Positions 48,189-56,803 of a stretch of 64,000 nucleotides of DNA are shown in pieces; within the stretch, counting starts at the first letter, position 1, and every line of letters begins with the position of its first letter. This DNA is from Chitinolyticbacter meiyuanensis. Lineage in GTDB: Bacteria; Pseudomonadota; Gammaproteobacteria; Burkholderiales; Chitinibacteraceae. The notes below the pieces were generated by a model, which worked only from the letters and a program-made list of their open reading frames with translations, did no database searches and was not told the origin of the DNA. The translations under genes and the position numbers were made by a program. Location: positions 62,001 through 126,000 of the forward strand of contig NZ_CP041335.1 in NCBI RefSeq assembly GCF_008033135.1, given 5' to 3'.

Positions 48189-49340
48189 TCAGTTCTCGTC
48201 GGCGTCGAATTGCTTGACCGCGTCGACGTCGTCTTCGTCGAGCTTTGGCGTCGGCGGCAGCAACGCCTCGTGCTCGCGCACCAGTGCCCGCGCGGCTTCG
48301 AGATAATCCATGATGGCGTAGGTCAGCTCGCGGCAACCTTCGCCGGTCAGGCCGGAAATGGTGAACACGCGCAGGAAGTTGGGATCGAACACCGCCAGCG
48401 GATCGGGCTGACGCTCGCTGACACCCATCGCCGAGAGGAAAGCCTCGATGCGCGCTTCGCGCTCCTCGTCGTCGACCATGTCGAGCTTGTTCAGCACCAG
48501 CCAGCGCGGCTTGCGGTGCAGCGCGTCGTCGTACTTGCGCAGCTCTTCGACGATAGCGCGCGCCTCGGCAACCGGATCGACTTCGGCATCGAATGGTGCG
48601 AGATCGACGATATGCAGCAACAGGCCGGTGCGCTGCAGATGCTTGAGGAAACGATGTCCAAGACCAGCGCCATCGGCGGCGCCTTCGATCAGGCCGGGGA
48701 TGTCCGCCACCACGAAGCTGCGGTTCTCATCGATGCGTACCACGCCCAGGTTGGGATGCAACGTGGTGAATGGGTAATCGGCCACCTTCGGGCGTGCGGC
48801 CGAAACGGCAGCGATGAAGGTCGACTTGCCGGCGTTGGGCATGCCGAGGAGGCCGACATCGGCCAGCACTTTCAGCTCCAGCCGCAGCTCGCGGCGCTCG
48901 CCTTCCTCGCCGGGCGTGGTCTGGCGCGGCGCGCGATTGACCGAGCTCTTGAAGTGGATGTTGCCCCAGCCGCCCTTGCCGCCCTTGGCCAGGCAAATAC
49001 GCTCGCCATCGCAGGTCAGGTCGGCGACCACCTCGCCGGTTTCGGCGTCAGTGATCAGCGTGCCGACCGGGAAGCGCAGCGTCACCTCGTCGCCAGCAGC
49101 GCCGTAGCAATCGGCACCACGGCCGGATTCGCCATCCTGCGCCTTGTATTTCTTGACGAAGCGATAGTCGACCAGCGTGTTGATGTTCTGGTCAGCTACG
49201 GCCCAGACGCTGCCGCCCTTGCCGCCATCGCCGCCGTCCGGGCCGCCGCGCGGCACGAACTTCTCGCGGCGCATGCTGGCCGAGCCCTTGCCGCCCTTGC
49301 CGGCGATCACTTCGATTCTTGCTTCGTCGATGAATTTCAT
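48189..49340 (-). CDS. obgE: GTPase ObgE/CgtA
   Basis: The protein has 383 residues from ATG 49340 ([20 protein letters not shown]). The glycine-rich Obg domain (1-158) contains [18 protein letters not shown]. The GTPase domain has G1 [10 protein letters not shown]3 DIPGLIEGA and G4 NKLD. A short acidic C-terminal tail ([18 protein letters not shown]) follows. It acts in 50S ribosome assembly and stress signalling. Its order after rplU-rpmA is the classical one, although a terminator at 49429 separates them. Confidence 0.97.
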   Translation of the reverse strand: MKFIDEARIEVIAGKGGKGSASMRREKFVPRGGPDGGDGGKGGSVWAVADQNINTLVDYRFVKKYKAQDGESGRGADCYGAAGDEVTLRFPVGTLITDAETGEVVADLTCDGERICLAKGGKGGWGNIHFKSSVNRAPRQTTPGEEGERRELRLELKVLADVGLLGMPNAGKSTFIAAVSAARPKVADYPFTTLHPNLGVVRIDENRSFVVADIPGLIEGAADGAGLGHRFLKHLQRTGLLLHIVDLAPFDAEVDPVAEARAIVEELRKYDDALHRKPRWLVLNKLDMVDDEEREARIEAFLSAMGVSERQPDPLAVFDPNFLRVFTISGLTGEGCRELTYAIMDYLEAARALVREHEALLPPTPKLDEDDVDAVKQFDADEN

Positions 49341-49428
49341 AGGCCAGGCCCAGATGCGTGCCCCGGCGAGCGGCGCGGTGGCGATGTATTGAAACGAGCC
49401 CCGCCGCACGGCGAGGTTCCCTGCAATG

Positions 49429-49457
49429 AAAAAAGCCCTATCGCAGGATAGGGCTTT
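49429..49457 (-). terminator. Terminator between rpmA and obgE
   Basis: On the minus strand, AAAGCCCTATC-4-GATAGGGCTTT is followed by a T-run. It ends the rplU-rpmA transcript before obgE. Confidence 0.85.
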
Positions 49458-49481
49458 GCGAACCGGAAGAGAGGCTTAAGT

Positions 49482-49754
49482 TTAAGCTTCTTCGCCGGTG
49501 TACGGCAGCACGATCACGGTGCGACGCTTGGCGGCACCCTTGATCGCGTACTTCACGTAGCCGTCGACGAGGGCGAACAAGGTGTGATCCTTGCCGATGC
49601 CAACGTTCTCGCCCGGGTGGAATTCGGTACCGCGCTGACGCACGATGATCGAACCGGCCGGAATCAGCTCGCCGCCGTAAACCTTGATGCCAAGACGCTT
49701 GGCTTGTGAGTCGCGGCCGTTACGGGAACTACCGCCAGCTTTTTTGTGTGCCAT
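49482..49754 (-). CDS. rpmA: 50S ribosomal protein L27
   Basis: The protein has 90 residues starting [20 protein letters not shown], the full L27 signature, with the flexible N-terminus that reaches the peptidyl-transferase centre. No N-terminal cleavage extension is present. It is 20 bp after rplU. Confidence 0.99.
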   Translation of the reverse strand: MAHKKAGGSSRNGRDSQAKRLGIKVYGGELIPAGSIIVRQRGTEFHPGENVGIGKDHTLFALVDGYVKYAIKGAAKRRTVIVLPYTGEEA

Positions 49755-49774
49755 GGTTGTAAGCTCCTCGCTGA

Positions 49775-50086
49775 TTACGCGTCGATCGAATCGATGCGAA
49801 TTTCGGTGTAGTTCTGACGATGGCCTTGGTGACGCTGATAGTGCTTACGACGACGCATCTTGAAGATGCGAACCTTGTCGTGACGACCTTGCGAGATCAC
49901 CGTTGCCTTGATGGCAGCACCGGCCACCAGCGGTGCACCGATCTTCACTGCTTCACCGTCCGCCACCATCAATACTTCATTCAGTACGATCTGGCTGTCG
50001 ATGTCTGCAGCAATCTGTTCTACTTTAAGTTTTTCGCCGACGACAACTTTGTACTGCTTGCCACCGGTTTTTACGACTGCATACAT
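49775..50086 (-). CDS. rplU: 50S ribosomal protein L21
   Basis: The protein has 103 residues from ATG 50086 ([20 protein letters not shown]). It has the L21 motif [19 protein letters not shown] that binds 23S rRNA. The frame extension to 50200 lacks support. A strong promoter lies 70 bp upstream. Confidence 0.99.
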   Translation of the reverse strand: MYAVVKTGGKQYKVVVGEKLKVEQIAADIDSQIVLNEVLMVADGEAVKIGAPLVAGAAIKATVISQGRHDKVRIFKMRRRKHYQRHQGHRQNYTEIRIDSIDA

Positions 50087-50153
50087 AACGAGCTCCAAAA
50101 TTTGGACCGTGCGCCCCATGCGCACATCTCCCGCTTCAGCACGGGAACCGGCG

Positions 50154-50182
50154 ACTATACGCGCAAGATGCTGCTGGGTCAA
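50154..50182 (-). promoter_or_regulatory. Promoter of rplU-rpmA
   Basis: Minus-strand TTGACC (50182-50177) and TATAGT (50159-50154) are spaced by exactly 17 bp, close to the sigma70 consensus. It is divergent from ispB. Confidence 0.8.
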
Positions 50183-50294
50183 ACACTTAGCGCGTTTCAA
50201 GCTCGCTTGGCCTGCCGTGCGGCACCGGCCAAGGGCGTTCTCGTGCTACCATCGCCCGTTTGTTTCTGGCTAGATTGCGGGGTCGAGCGTGACG

Positions 50295-51257
50295 ATGGAT
50301 TTCGTCAAATCGGTCGTCGGCGCGGAAATGGCGGCAGTCGATGCGCTGATCCGTGACCGGCTGTATTCCGAAGTGGTTCTGGTACGCCAAGTGGCCGAGT
50401 ACATCGTCAGCTCCGGCGGCAAGCGGCTACGGCCCATCATCACCCTGCTGTCGGCACGGGCACAGGGCTATCAGGGCGAGCATCATCGCGAACTCGCCGC
50501 CGTGGTCGAGTTCATCCATACCGCCACGCTGCTACACGACGACGTGGTCGACGAATCCAGCCTGCGCCGCGGCCGCGATACCGCCAATGCACTGTTCGGC
50601 AATGCCGCGAGTGTGCTCGTCGGCGACTTCCTCTACAGCCGCGCCTTCCAGATGATGGTGAACTGCGGCTCGATGCGCGTGATGGAAGTGCTCGCGGATG
50701 CCACCAACATCATCGCCGAGGGCGAGGTGATGCAGCTGATGAACATCGGCAACGTCGATATCGACGAGGCCGGCTACCTGCATGTGATCCGCTACAAGAC
50801 CGCCAAGCTGTTCGAAGCCGCCGCGCGCCTCGGCGCCATCCTCACCGCAGCCGATGTCGGGCGCGAGACCGCAATGGCCGCCTACGGCATGCACTTGGGT
50901 ACCGCCTTCCAGATCGTCGACGACATACTCGACTACACCGGCAAGCAGGACGAGATCGGCAAGAGCCTGGGCGACGACTTGGCCGAGGGCAAGCCGACGC
51001 TGCCACTGATCTACACCATGCTGCACGGCAGCGCCGACGATGCCGCCATCGTGCGCGATGCGCTGCAGCACGCCCGCCGCGAACATTTCCCGGCCGTGCT
51101 GGGTGCGGTGGAGCGTGCTGGCGCGCTTGATTACGCGATGACCGTGGCGCGCCGTGAAGCCGAAATCGCGCTTACCCAGCTGGCCGGATTGCCCGACAAC
51201 GAATCCACTCAAGCCCTGGTCGCACTCGCCGATCTTGCAGTGAACCGCAGCAGTTGA
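50295..51257 (+). CDS. ispB: Octaprenyl (polyprenyl) diphosphate synthase
   Basis: The protein has 320 residues from ATG 50295; GTG 50289 is an equally possible start. The first aspartate-rich motif is LLHDDVVDES and the second is IVDDILDYTG. SSGGKRLRP binds isopentenyl diphosphate. It makes the side chain of ubiquinone by successive condensations. It is divergent from rplU, the common proteobacterial order. Confidence 0.95.
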   Translation: MDFVKSVVGAEMAAVDALIRDRLYSEVVLVRQVAEYIVSSGGKRLRPIITLLSARAQGYQGEHHRELAAVVEFIHTATLLHDDVVDESSLRRGRDTANALFGNAASVLVGDFLYSRAFQMMVNCGSMRVMEVLADATNIIAEGEVMQLMNIGNVDIDEAGYLHVIRYKTAKLFEAAARLGAILTAADVGRETAMAAYGMHLGTAFQIVDDILDYTGKQDEIGKSLGDDLAEGKPTLPLIYTMLHGSADDAAIVRDALQHARREHFPAVLGAVERAGALDYAMTVARREAEIALTQLAGLPDNESTQALVALADLAVNRSS

Positions 51258-51282
51258 CAGTCTGCAAAGAGGCGGCAATAAT
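51254..51282 (+). promoter_or_regulatory. Promoter of tRNA-Pro, overlapping the ispB stop
   Basis: TTGACA (51254-51259) and AATAAT (51277-51282) are separated by 17 bp; the -35 element contains the ispB stop codon. An inverted repeat, TGCAAAGA/TCTTTGCA (51263-51270 and 51289-51296), brackets the -10 region. Confidence 0.75.
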
Positions 51283-51299
51283 CGCGCTTCTTTGCAAGT

Positions 51300-51376
51300 C
51301 GGGGTGTAGCTTAGCCTGGTAGAGCGCTACGTTCGGGACGTAGAGGCCGGAGGTTCGAATCCTCTCACCCCGACCA
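51300..51376 (+). tRNA. tRNA-Pro (anticodon CGG)
   Basis: This is a 77-nt cloverleaf: acceptor CGGGGTG/CACCCCG, anticodon stem CTACG/CGTAG with CGG in the loop, T-loop TTCGAAT, and a templated CCA. Confidence 0.98.
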
Positions 51377-51386
51377 AGATTCGAAG

Positions 51387-51416
51387 AAAAAGGCCGCACA
51401 GCAGTGCGGCCTTTTT
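51387..51416 (+). terminator. Terminator of tRNA-Pro
   Basis: A 13-bp hairpin (arm AAAAAGGCCGCAC, loop AGCA) ends in five T residues, 10 bp after the tRNA. Confidence 0.92.
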
Positions 51417-51468
51417 CTTGCTTATCTATCCTGCATGGGCCGTTCAATCACAACAAGGAAACGCGCCC

Positions 51469-52815
51469 GTGTCGAACTACCCCATTCCGCCGCTCTCCCC
51501 CCAAGCCCTCGCCACCTGCCAAGCGCGCATCGCCGAGATGCAGGACAAGACCGGCACCCTGCAGCGCATCGACCCGGTGCTGCTCGATTTGTCGCTGCGC
51601 GAGCCCGCCGTCGGCATTCCGCTTGGCCATACCGTCGCCAACAAGTACGAACTGCTGGATCTCGCCCGCCAGGTCGGCTTCACCGACATCCTGCTCGGCA
51701 CCTTCGATGTCAGCCTGCCCAACGTGCCGCAGGTGGACGACGTATTCGTGCAGCAGCTCAATGCGGCCGGCGCTGATCTCACCGGCTGTTTTGCCTTTGC
51801 CACCATCGGCAGCTTCGACGCGCAGGGCAACTTCCAACCCGACATCAGCATGCAGAAGCTGGTGGGCTACCGCATTCCCAACACCATCGTCGACATCGAC
51901 GTCGCCAACGATGCGGTTCCGCCCACGCCCGAAGCGCGCCAGGCCTTCATCGACACGCTCGTCGCCAGCATCCAGTGGATGATGCAAAACATGCGCGGCG
52001 ACCATGGCGGCGCACCGCGCATCTACATCAATTACCAGGACATGCCGGACGCCTTCTATCAGGACTGGCAATGGGTCGCGACCATTGCCGCCGTGCTGGC
52101 ACAGCAGCCGGTGGCCGCCGCCACCTTCGAAGATGGACGCGGCACCAGCTTCCCGTTCCAGATCGGCGCCATGGCCGCCGTGGTGCGCGCCAACCTGCGG
52201 CCGGACCAGCGCCTGTTGGTGCACATGCACGTCGGTTGCGGCATGGAGAACGCCAATCTGATCGAGGCGCTGCTCAATGGTGCCGACGGCGTGTGGGCCG
52301 GCTTCGCCCGCGAGGCCGCCACCATCGGCCACGCGCCAAGTTCCGAACTGTTCGCCAACCTCGCCCGCATTGGCAACCAGAACATCGCCCGGCGCTACCA
52401 GCTCGACCGGCTGGTGCCCATCGTCCAGGCAATGACCCGGATCAACACGCTGCAGGCCGAGCCGGATGATTTCCCGGTGATCGGTAGCAACGCCTATCGC
52501 ACCATGCTTAGCGTGTTCGAACAAACCGGCGCCAACTGGATGGACCTGCCCGCAGTCGCCATCGGCGCCACGCCCGGCTGGCGCGTCACGCCGGTCGCCA
52601 GCGACATCCCGGTGATCCGTGGCCGGCTGATCGAATGCGGTGTAACCGAACCGGTCACCGACGCCACGCTGATCGAGATGCGTACGCTGATGCGCGAGGA
52701 CATGATTGCCGGGCAGCGCATCTGCTATGACGATCCGCCGCAACTGCTCGCGCTGTACCAGCGGGCACTAGAGGCCGCACCGCGTGCGGAAGCCACCCAG
52801 CTGCAGCAGGCCTGA
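51469..52815 (+). CDS. HMGL-like (DRE-TIM metallolyase superfamily) protein, substrate unknown
   Basis: The protein has 448 residues from GTG 51469 (MSNYPIPPLSPQALATCQAR), with AAGGAAA upstream. LLDLSLREP near residue 40 resembles the DxTLRDG start of HMG-CoA lyase and isopropylmalate synthase. LLVHMHVGCGMENANLIEALLNGADGVW resembles the HxH metal-binding and glycine-rich end of that barrel. The key DRE arginine and aspartate are altered (SLREP), so activity may differ. No leucine-pathway or acyl-CoA genes are adjacent. The family call is tentative. Confidence 0.55.
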   Translation: MSNYPIPPLSPQALATCQARIAEMQDKTGTLQRIDPVLLDLSLREPAVGIPLGHTVANKYELLDLARQVGFTDILLGTFDVSLPNVPQVDDVFVQQLNAAGADLTGCFAFATIGSFDAQGNFQPDISMQKLVGYRIPNTIVDIDVANDAVPPTPEARQAFIDTLVASIQWMMQNMRGDHGGAPRIYINYQDMPDAFYQDWQWVATIAAVLAQQPVAAATFEDGRGTSFPFQIGAMAAVVRANLRPDQRLLVHMHVGCGMENANLIEALLNGADGVWAGFAREAATIGHAPSSELFANLARIGNQNIARRYQLDRLVPIVQAMTRINTLQAEPDDFPVIGSNAYRTMLSVFEQTGANWMDLPAVAIGATPGWRVTPVASDIPVIRGRLIECGVTEPVTDATLIEMRTLMREDMIAGQRICYDDPPQLLALYQRALEAAPRAEATQLQQA

Positions 52816-52827
52816 GCTTCGACCGTG

Positions 52828-52856
52828 GCTCTGCCCGACTGCACGCCGGGCAGAGC
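52828..52856 (+). terminator. Hairpin after the HMGL-like gene
   Basis: A perfect 10-bp hairpin (arms GCTCTGCCCG and CGGGCAGAGC, 9-nt loop) is followed by ACTGTTTG. The weak T-run makes it a possible rather than certain terminator. Confidence 0.5.
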
Positions 52857-52861
52857 ACTGT

Positions 52862-52890
52862 TTGACAGCCCATCCGCGTTTGCCGATATA
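52862..52890 (+). promoter_or_regulatory. Promoter of the solute-binding protein gene
   Basis: TTGACA (52862-52867) and GATATA (52885-52890) are spaced by 17 bp, 28 bp before the start codon. Confidence 0.65.
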
Positions 52891-52917
52891 AGAAACCTGC
52901 CCAGTTCCAGAGCCATC

Positions 52918-53673
52918 ATGCGTTTGCTGCTTGCCTGCCTGCTGTTGTGGTCTACCACGCTCCACGCTGCCGTGACCGTACGCTTTGCCTCGCTGCACTA
53001 CCCACCCTACGCCGGTGCCAGCCTGCCGGAAGAGGGCGCAATGGTGGCGCTGCTGCGCGAGGCGCTGGCGCCGCTCGGCTATCGCGTCGACGTGGAGTAC
53101 ATGCCGTGGACGCGGGCGCTGGCCACGCAGCACGACACGCGCTATGCCGGCATCCTGGCGCTCTGGCCCCGCAGCGCAGGCGAGATGGTCGAACATGCCT
53201 TCGTTCCGGTCTTCGTCAGCCGCGTTGGCTACTTCGCGCGCAAGCCAGGCGCCGCGCCCGCATTGACCCAGCTTTCCAGCAAACGCCTGGGCGTGGTACG
53301 TGGCTACCGTTACCCGCCGGTGCTGCTGGCTTCGGGCGCCACGCTCGACTGGGCCAGCGACGACCTCGCCAGCCTGAAGAAGCTGGCAGCGGGCAGGCTG
53401 GACTACGCAGTACTGGAAAAGGCGGTCGGAACCGACCTGCTGCGCCAAGCCCTGCCACAGCAGCAGACTTCGTTGTACTGGCAGGAACCGTCCGTGGTCG
53501 AGCTACCGCTGGGTGTCGGCCTGTATGCGGATCGCCCCGGCGCCACGCTGCTGCAGCGCCGGCTCGAACAGGCGCTCAAGACGATGCGCACCGACGGCCG
53601 CTATCTTGCGCTGACCCAGCGCCACGGCGTCGATGCCTACGTGCCGCCGCCCACCGCGGCCAAGGCCCGCTGA
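52918..53673 (+). CDS. Periplasmic solute-binding protein, family 3 (orphan)
   Basis: The protein has 251 residues. ATG 52918 opens a signal peptide (MRLLLACLLLWSTTLHAA). The mature start VTVRFASLHYPPYAG and later LGVVRGYRYPP and LKKLAAGRLDYAVLEK match the SBP_bac_3 bilobed fold that binds amino acids and similar solutes. No permease or ATPase gene lies nearby, so it may serve a remote transporter or act as a sensor. An upstream frame extension lacks a signal peptide and is not used. Confidence 0.82.
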   Translation: MRLLLACLLLWSTTLHAAVTVRFASLHYPPYAGASLPEEGAMVALLREALAPLGYRVDVEYMPWTRALATQHDTRYAGILALWPRSAGEMVEHAFVPVFVSRVGYFARKPGAAPALTQLSSKRLGVVRGYRYPPVLLASGATLDWASDDLASLKKLAAGRLDYAVLEKAVGTDLLRQALPQQQTSLYWQEPSVVELPLGVGLYADRPGATLLQRRLEQALKTMRTDGRYLALTQRHGVDAYVPPPTAAKAR

Positions 53674-53810
53674 TCCAATAGCATGCAGTTTTCATCTTTT
53701 TGCAACATCAACGCCACAGAATCTGTCCCCACCTGACCCCAAGAGCCTGGCCAAAACAGTCTTTTCGGGCACAGCGCCAAATATCAACAGCATCGTCTTA
53801 GGGGACTCCG

Positions 53811-54149
53811 ATGACCACCACCCTGACCCGCCTGGGCCTGATGACCGCCCTTGTCGGCACCCTGTTCATGACCGCCTGCGCCAGCGCACCGGAACAGAAG
53901 CCGGCTGCACCGGCCGCCGCCGAAAAGCCGGCCGAACTGAAGGACGCCGAACTCGCCGCCGCCGTGCAGGCCGCGCTGAATGCCGACGCCGAACTGGCCC
54001 CGTTTGCCCTCAAGGTCAGCGGCAAGGGCAAGGACGTGACCATCGAAGGTGCGACCGACACCGGTGAACAGATGGCCAAGGCCGGCCTGATCGCCGAACA
54101 GGTGAAGGGCGTGCAGTACGTGTTCAACAACATCATGCCGAAGAACTGA
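53811..54149 (+). CDS. BON-domain lipoprotein
   Basis: The protein has 112 residues. The lipobox FMTAC gives a lipidated Cys23. An Ala/Pro/Lys/Glu-rich linker is followed by one BON domain (LAAAVQAALNADAELAPFALKVSGKGKDVTIEGATD... to the C-terminus). BON domains bind phospholipid; OsmY and DolP are relatives. GGGGA precedes the ATG. It is monocistronic, with a terminator after it. Confidence 0.85.
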   Translation: MTTTLTRLGLMTALVGTLFMTACASAPEQKPAAPAAAEKPAELKDAELAAAVQAALNADAELAPFALKVSGKGKDVTIEGATDTGEQMAKAGLIAEQVKGVQYVFNNIMPKN

Positions 54150-54184
54150 TTCTTTTGATTCTTCCGCGTTGAACCGGCTGCAGC

Positions 54185-54209
54185 AAAACGGCGCCCCAGG
54201 CGCCGTTTT
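54185..54209. terminator. Bidirectional terminator between BON lipoprotein and ndh
   Basis: A perfect 11-bp hairpin (AAAACGGCGCC-CCA-GGCGCCGTTTT) lies between two convergent genes. Confidence 0.88.
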
Positions 54210-54242
54210 GCTTTGCAGGTGCTGCGTCGACTGCCGCGTGGC

Positions 54243-55550
54243 TCAGTGCAGCTTGATCGCCGGCCGCGCCACCCGGCGCAGCTTGTCGCCCATCCACAGC
54301 AGCAGCGTCAATGGCCAGCCGTGCACCGCCGCCTGGTGGATGCGATAGAGCGAGGCATAAATCAGCTTGGCGCCGCGCCCTTCCACGTAGTAGTTGCGCT
54401 TGGGGCCGACGATGGCAGCCAGGCTACCCACCGCAGTGTGCTTGCCCAGCGACACCATGATGCCCTGCGGCTTGAACACGAACGGCTTCACTTCGCGCCC
54501 GGCCAGTTTGTCCGCCAGCGCATCGGCCAACCACTCGGCTTCCTGGTGCGCCACCTGAGCCGTGGCCGGCAGCGGCTTGCCACCCTCGCCATCGGGCGCC
54601 TCACAACAATCGCCCAGCGCGAAGATGGCGGGGTCGGTCAACGTCTGCAGCGTGCTGGTCACCTTGATCTGGTTGCCGCGATTCACCTCCAGCCCGAGCT
54701 CAGCCAGCCACGGCGAGGCCTTGACCCCGGCCGCCCACACGGCGATGTCGACGGCGAGCCTGGTGCCGTCCGCCAGCACCACCACGCCGGGCTCGATCGC
54801 TTCCACCCGACGATGGGTGAATACCTGGATACCGCGCTTTTCCAGCTCGGCCGTGGCGTAGTCAGCCAGTGCCGGCGGCGCGGCAGCAAGAATGCGCTCG
54901 CCCGCCTCGATCAGCGTGATTTCCAGCCGGTCCGGCGTGAAGTTGGCGCCGTAGTGGTGCATCTCGCAGATGGTGTGGTGGATCTCGGCGGCGAGCTCCA
55001 CGCCGGTAGGCCCGGCGCCGATGATGGCGATGCGCAGCGGCATGGCGGATGCGTGCGCGCTGGCGGCGAAGGTCAGCGCGAGGATACGCTTTCTCAATTT
55101 CTCCGCATCGTGCGGATTGTTGAGGAACATGCAGTTCTCGGCCGCGCCCGCGGTGCCGAAATCGTTGGCGACGGCACCGACCGCCAGCACCAGCGTGTCG
55201 TAGGCCAGTTCGCGCGCGGCAGACATCACCGTGCCTTCCTCGTCGCGCACCTCGGCAAGCTGCACGCTCCGGGCTTCGCGATCGAGCCCGGTCATGAAGC
55301 CGTATTCGAAGCGGTATCCGTTGCGCCAGGCATGGGCGAAGTAGTTGACCTCGTCCTCGCCGGTATTGAGCGCACCGGTCGCCACCTCGTGCAGCAATGG
55401 CTTCCAGATATGGGTGGGCGAGGCGTCGACCAGGATGACCTCGGCGGCGCCAGCGCGGCCGACGCTGCGGCCGAGTCGAGTGGCGAGTTCGATGCCCCCG
55501 GCGCCTCCGCCGACGATGACGATGCGATGCGGCTTGGCTGCTGCATTCAT
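54243..55550 (-). CDS. ndh: Type II NADH:quinone oxidoreductase
   Basis: The protein has 435 residues. The FAD dinucleotide motif is RIVIVGGGAGGIELATRLG near the N-terminus and the NADH motif is RIAIIGAGPTGVELAAEIH around residue 175. The C-terminal segment contains LYRIHQAAVHGWPLTLLLWMGDKLRR, the amphipathic membrane anchor of Ndh. It passes electrons from NADH to quinone without pumping protons. It is monocistronic. Confidence 0.92.
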   Translation of the reverse strand: MNAAAKPHRIVIVGGGAGGIELATRLGRSVGRAGAAEVILVDASPTHIWKPLLHEVATGALNTGEDEVNYFAHAWRNGYRFEYGFMTGLDREARSVQLAEVRDEEGTVMSAARELAYDTLVLAVGAVANDFGTAGAAENCMFLNNPHDAEKLRKRILALTFAASAHASAMPLRIAIIGAGPTGVELAAEIHHTICEMHHYGANFTPDRLEITLIEAGERILAAAPPALADYATAELEKRGIQVFTHRRVEAIEPGVVVLADGTRLAVDIAVWAAGVKASPWLAELGLEVNRGNQIKVTSTLQTLTDPAIFALGDCCEAPDGEGGKPLPATAQVAHQEAEWLADALADKLAGREVKPFVFKPQGIMVSLGKHTAVGSLAAIVGPKRNYYVEGRGAKLIYASLYRIHQAAVHGWPLTLLLWMGDKLRRVARPAIKLH

Positions 55551-55713
55551 GCGTGTGCTCCAGTGTGGTTATCCGTTCCCGCAGAGCCGGCGGGGCAGCC
55601 CCGAGGCGACCTCACAAGAGGCGGCCGGGCCACGATCACGCTAAGCATGACGCAGAACCACGTGCACCGTAAGGCAATTGTTGCCGCTCAGGGCCCACGG
55701 CGTGGCCGCCGCT

Positions 55714-56655
55714 TCAGTCGAAGCGGGCCTCGCGCTCACTGGCGAACGCCACGGCGAGACCGCCGGTGCCGATGTTGACCGCCGCCGTGGTGCTCATCTC
55801 GGACAAGTGCAGCGCCAGCCCCTGCGCCGCGCAGGCATCGACCAGCCGGCTCCAGCCCGGCATGCCGCGCACGCGCGCCGGATCGCCGCAGTAGCTGACG
55901 CACACGGTCGGCGCCAGCAGGCCGCGCTCGATGTGCTCGCAAGCGGTGTCGAACAGCTTCTCCACGCCGGTCTCGAAGCCGCGGATGCGTCCCACCGGCT
56001 CGGTGGTGCCGTGAAAGCCACGGATGATGGGCTTGATGTCGAGCGCGCTGCCCAACAGGTAGGAAGCGAGGCCCACGCTCTTGTCGCCCTTGCGCCGTGC
56101 CTGGTTGCGCAGCTGGTTCAGGTTCTCGGGGATAAGGAAGGCCTGCGTGTACTGCTGCAGCTTTTCGATGTGGCGGATGATGTCGAGGGTGGACCGCTCC
56201 TCACGGATCAGCCGTGCCACCTCGGCCACCACCAGACCCTGGCCGGGGAACAGACTGCAGCTGTCGAACACCCGCAGCGAGAATGGGCCGCTGACACCGG
56301 CCGTGGCGCGGATGGGCTTGTAGCTGTTGAGGATGCCGAGCGAGGCCTGGGTTGCGTTCTCGTTGATCTTGCTGCGGCTCGCCATCACCGTCACGCAGAA
56401 CACGTAGTCGAATTCGACCACCAGCTTGTCGAGGAACAGCGAGCGGATCTCCTCAACCGAGAGCGGCGCCGAGGTGTAATTGCCATCGCCGCGGTTCACC
56501 CACTCGTAGAACGCCAGCGTTGCCGCCGGGTTGCGATTGTCGATGAAATGCTCGTCTTCACCATGGATGGTGATGGGCAGGATCACGATGCCATGCTCGT
56601 CGATCAACGAACGCGGCAGATCGCAGCAGGAATCGGTGACGATGCCAATGCGCAC
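55714..56655 (-). CDS. DegV-family fatty-acid-binding protein
   Basis: The protein has 313 residues from GTG 56655 (MRIGIVTDSCCDLPRSLIDE), with GGAGAG at proper spacing. DegV marks are TDSCCDLP at the start, TSAPLSVEEIRSLF, the central VTVMASRSKINENA, and LGSALDIKPIIRGFHG. Relatives bind fatty acids for the FakAB kinase in Gram-positives. No fakA is in view, so the role here is unknown. Confidence 0.88.
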   Translation of the reverse strand: MRIGIVTDSCCDLPRSLIDEHGIVILPITIHGEDEHFIDNRNPAATLAFYEWVNRGDGNYTSAPLSVEEIRSLFLDKLVVEFDYVFCVTVMASRSKINENATQASLGILNSYKPIRATAGVSGPFSLRVFDSCSLFPGQGLVVAEVARLIREERSTLDIIRHIEKLQQYTQAFLIPENLNQLRNQARRKGDKSVGLASYLLGSALDIKPIIRGFHGTTEPVGRIRGFETGVEKLFDTACEHIERGLLAPTVCVSYCGDPARVRGMPGWSRLVDACAAQGLALHLSEMSTTAAVNIGTGGLAVAFASEREARFD

Positions 56656-56803
56656 GGTACTCTCCGGTGGGCTTCTGATCACGCCGGTCGGAGCCGGACG
56701 GCCATGCCCTTATCATTCAAAAGTGCCGCATTGTGGTGCAATCCGGATAAACCTTACAACCCGGTTTGAAACACTTGTTTCGCGTTGGCCCGACAAGCGG
56801 TAT

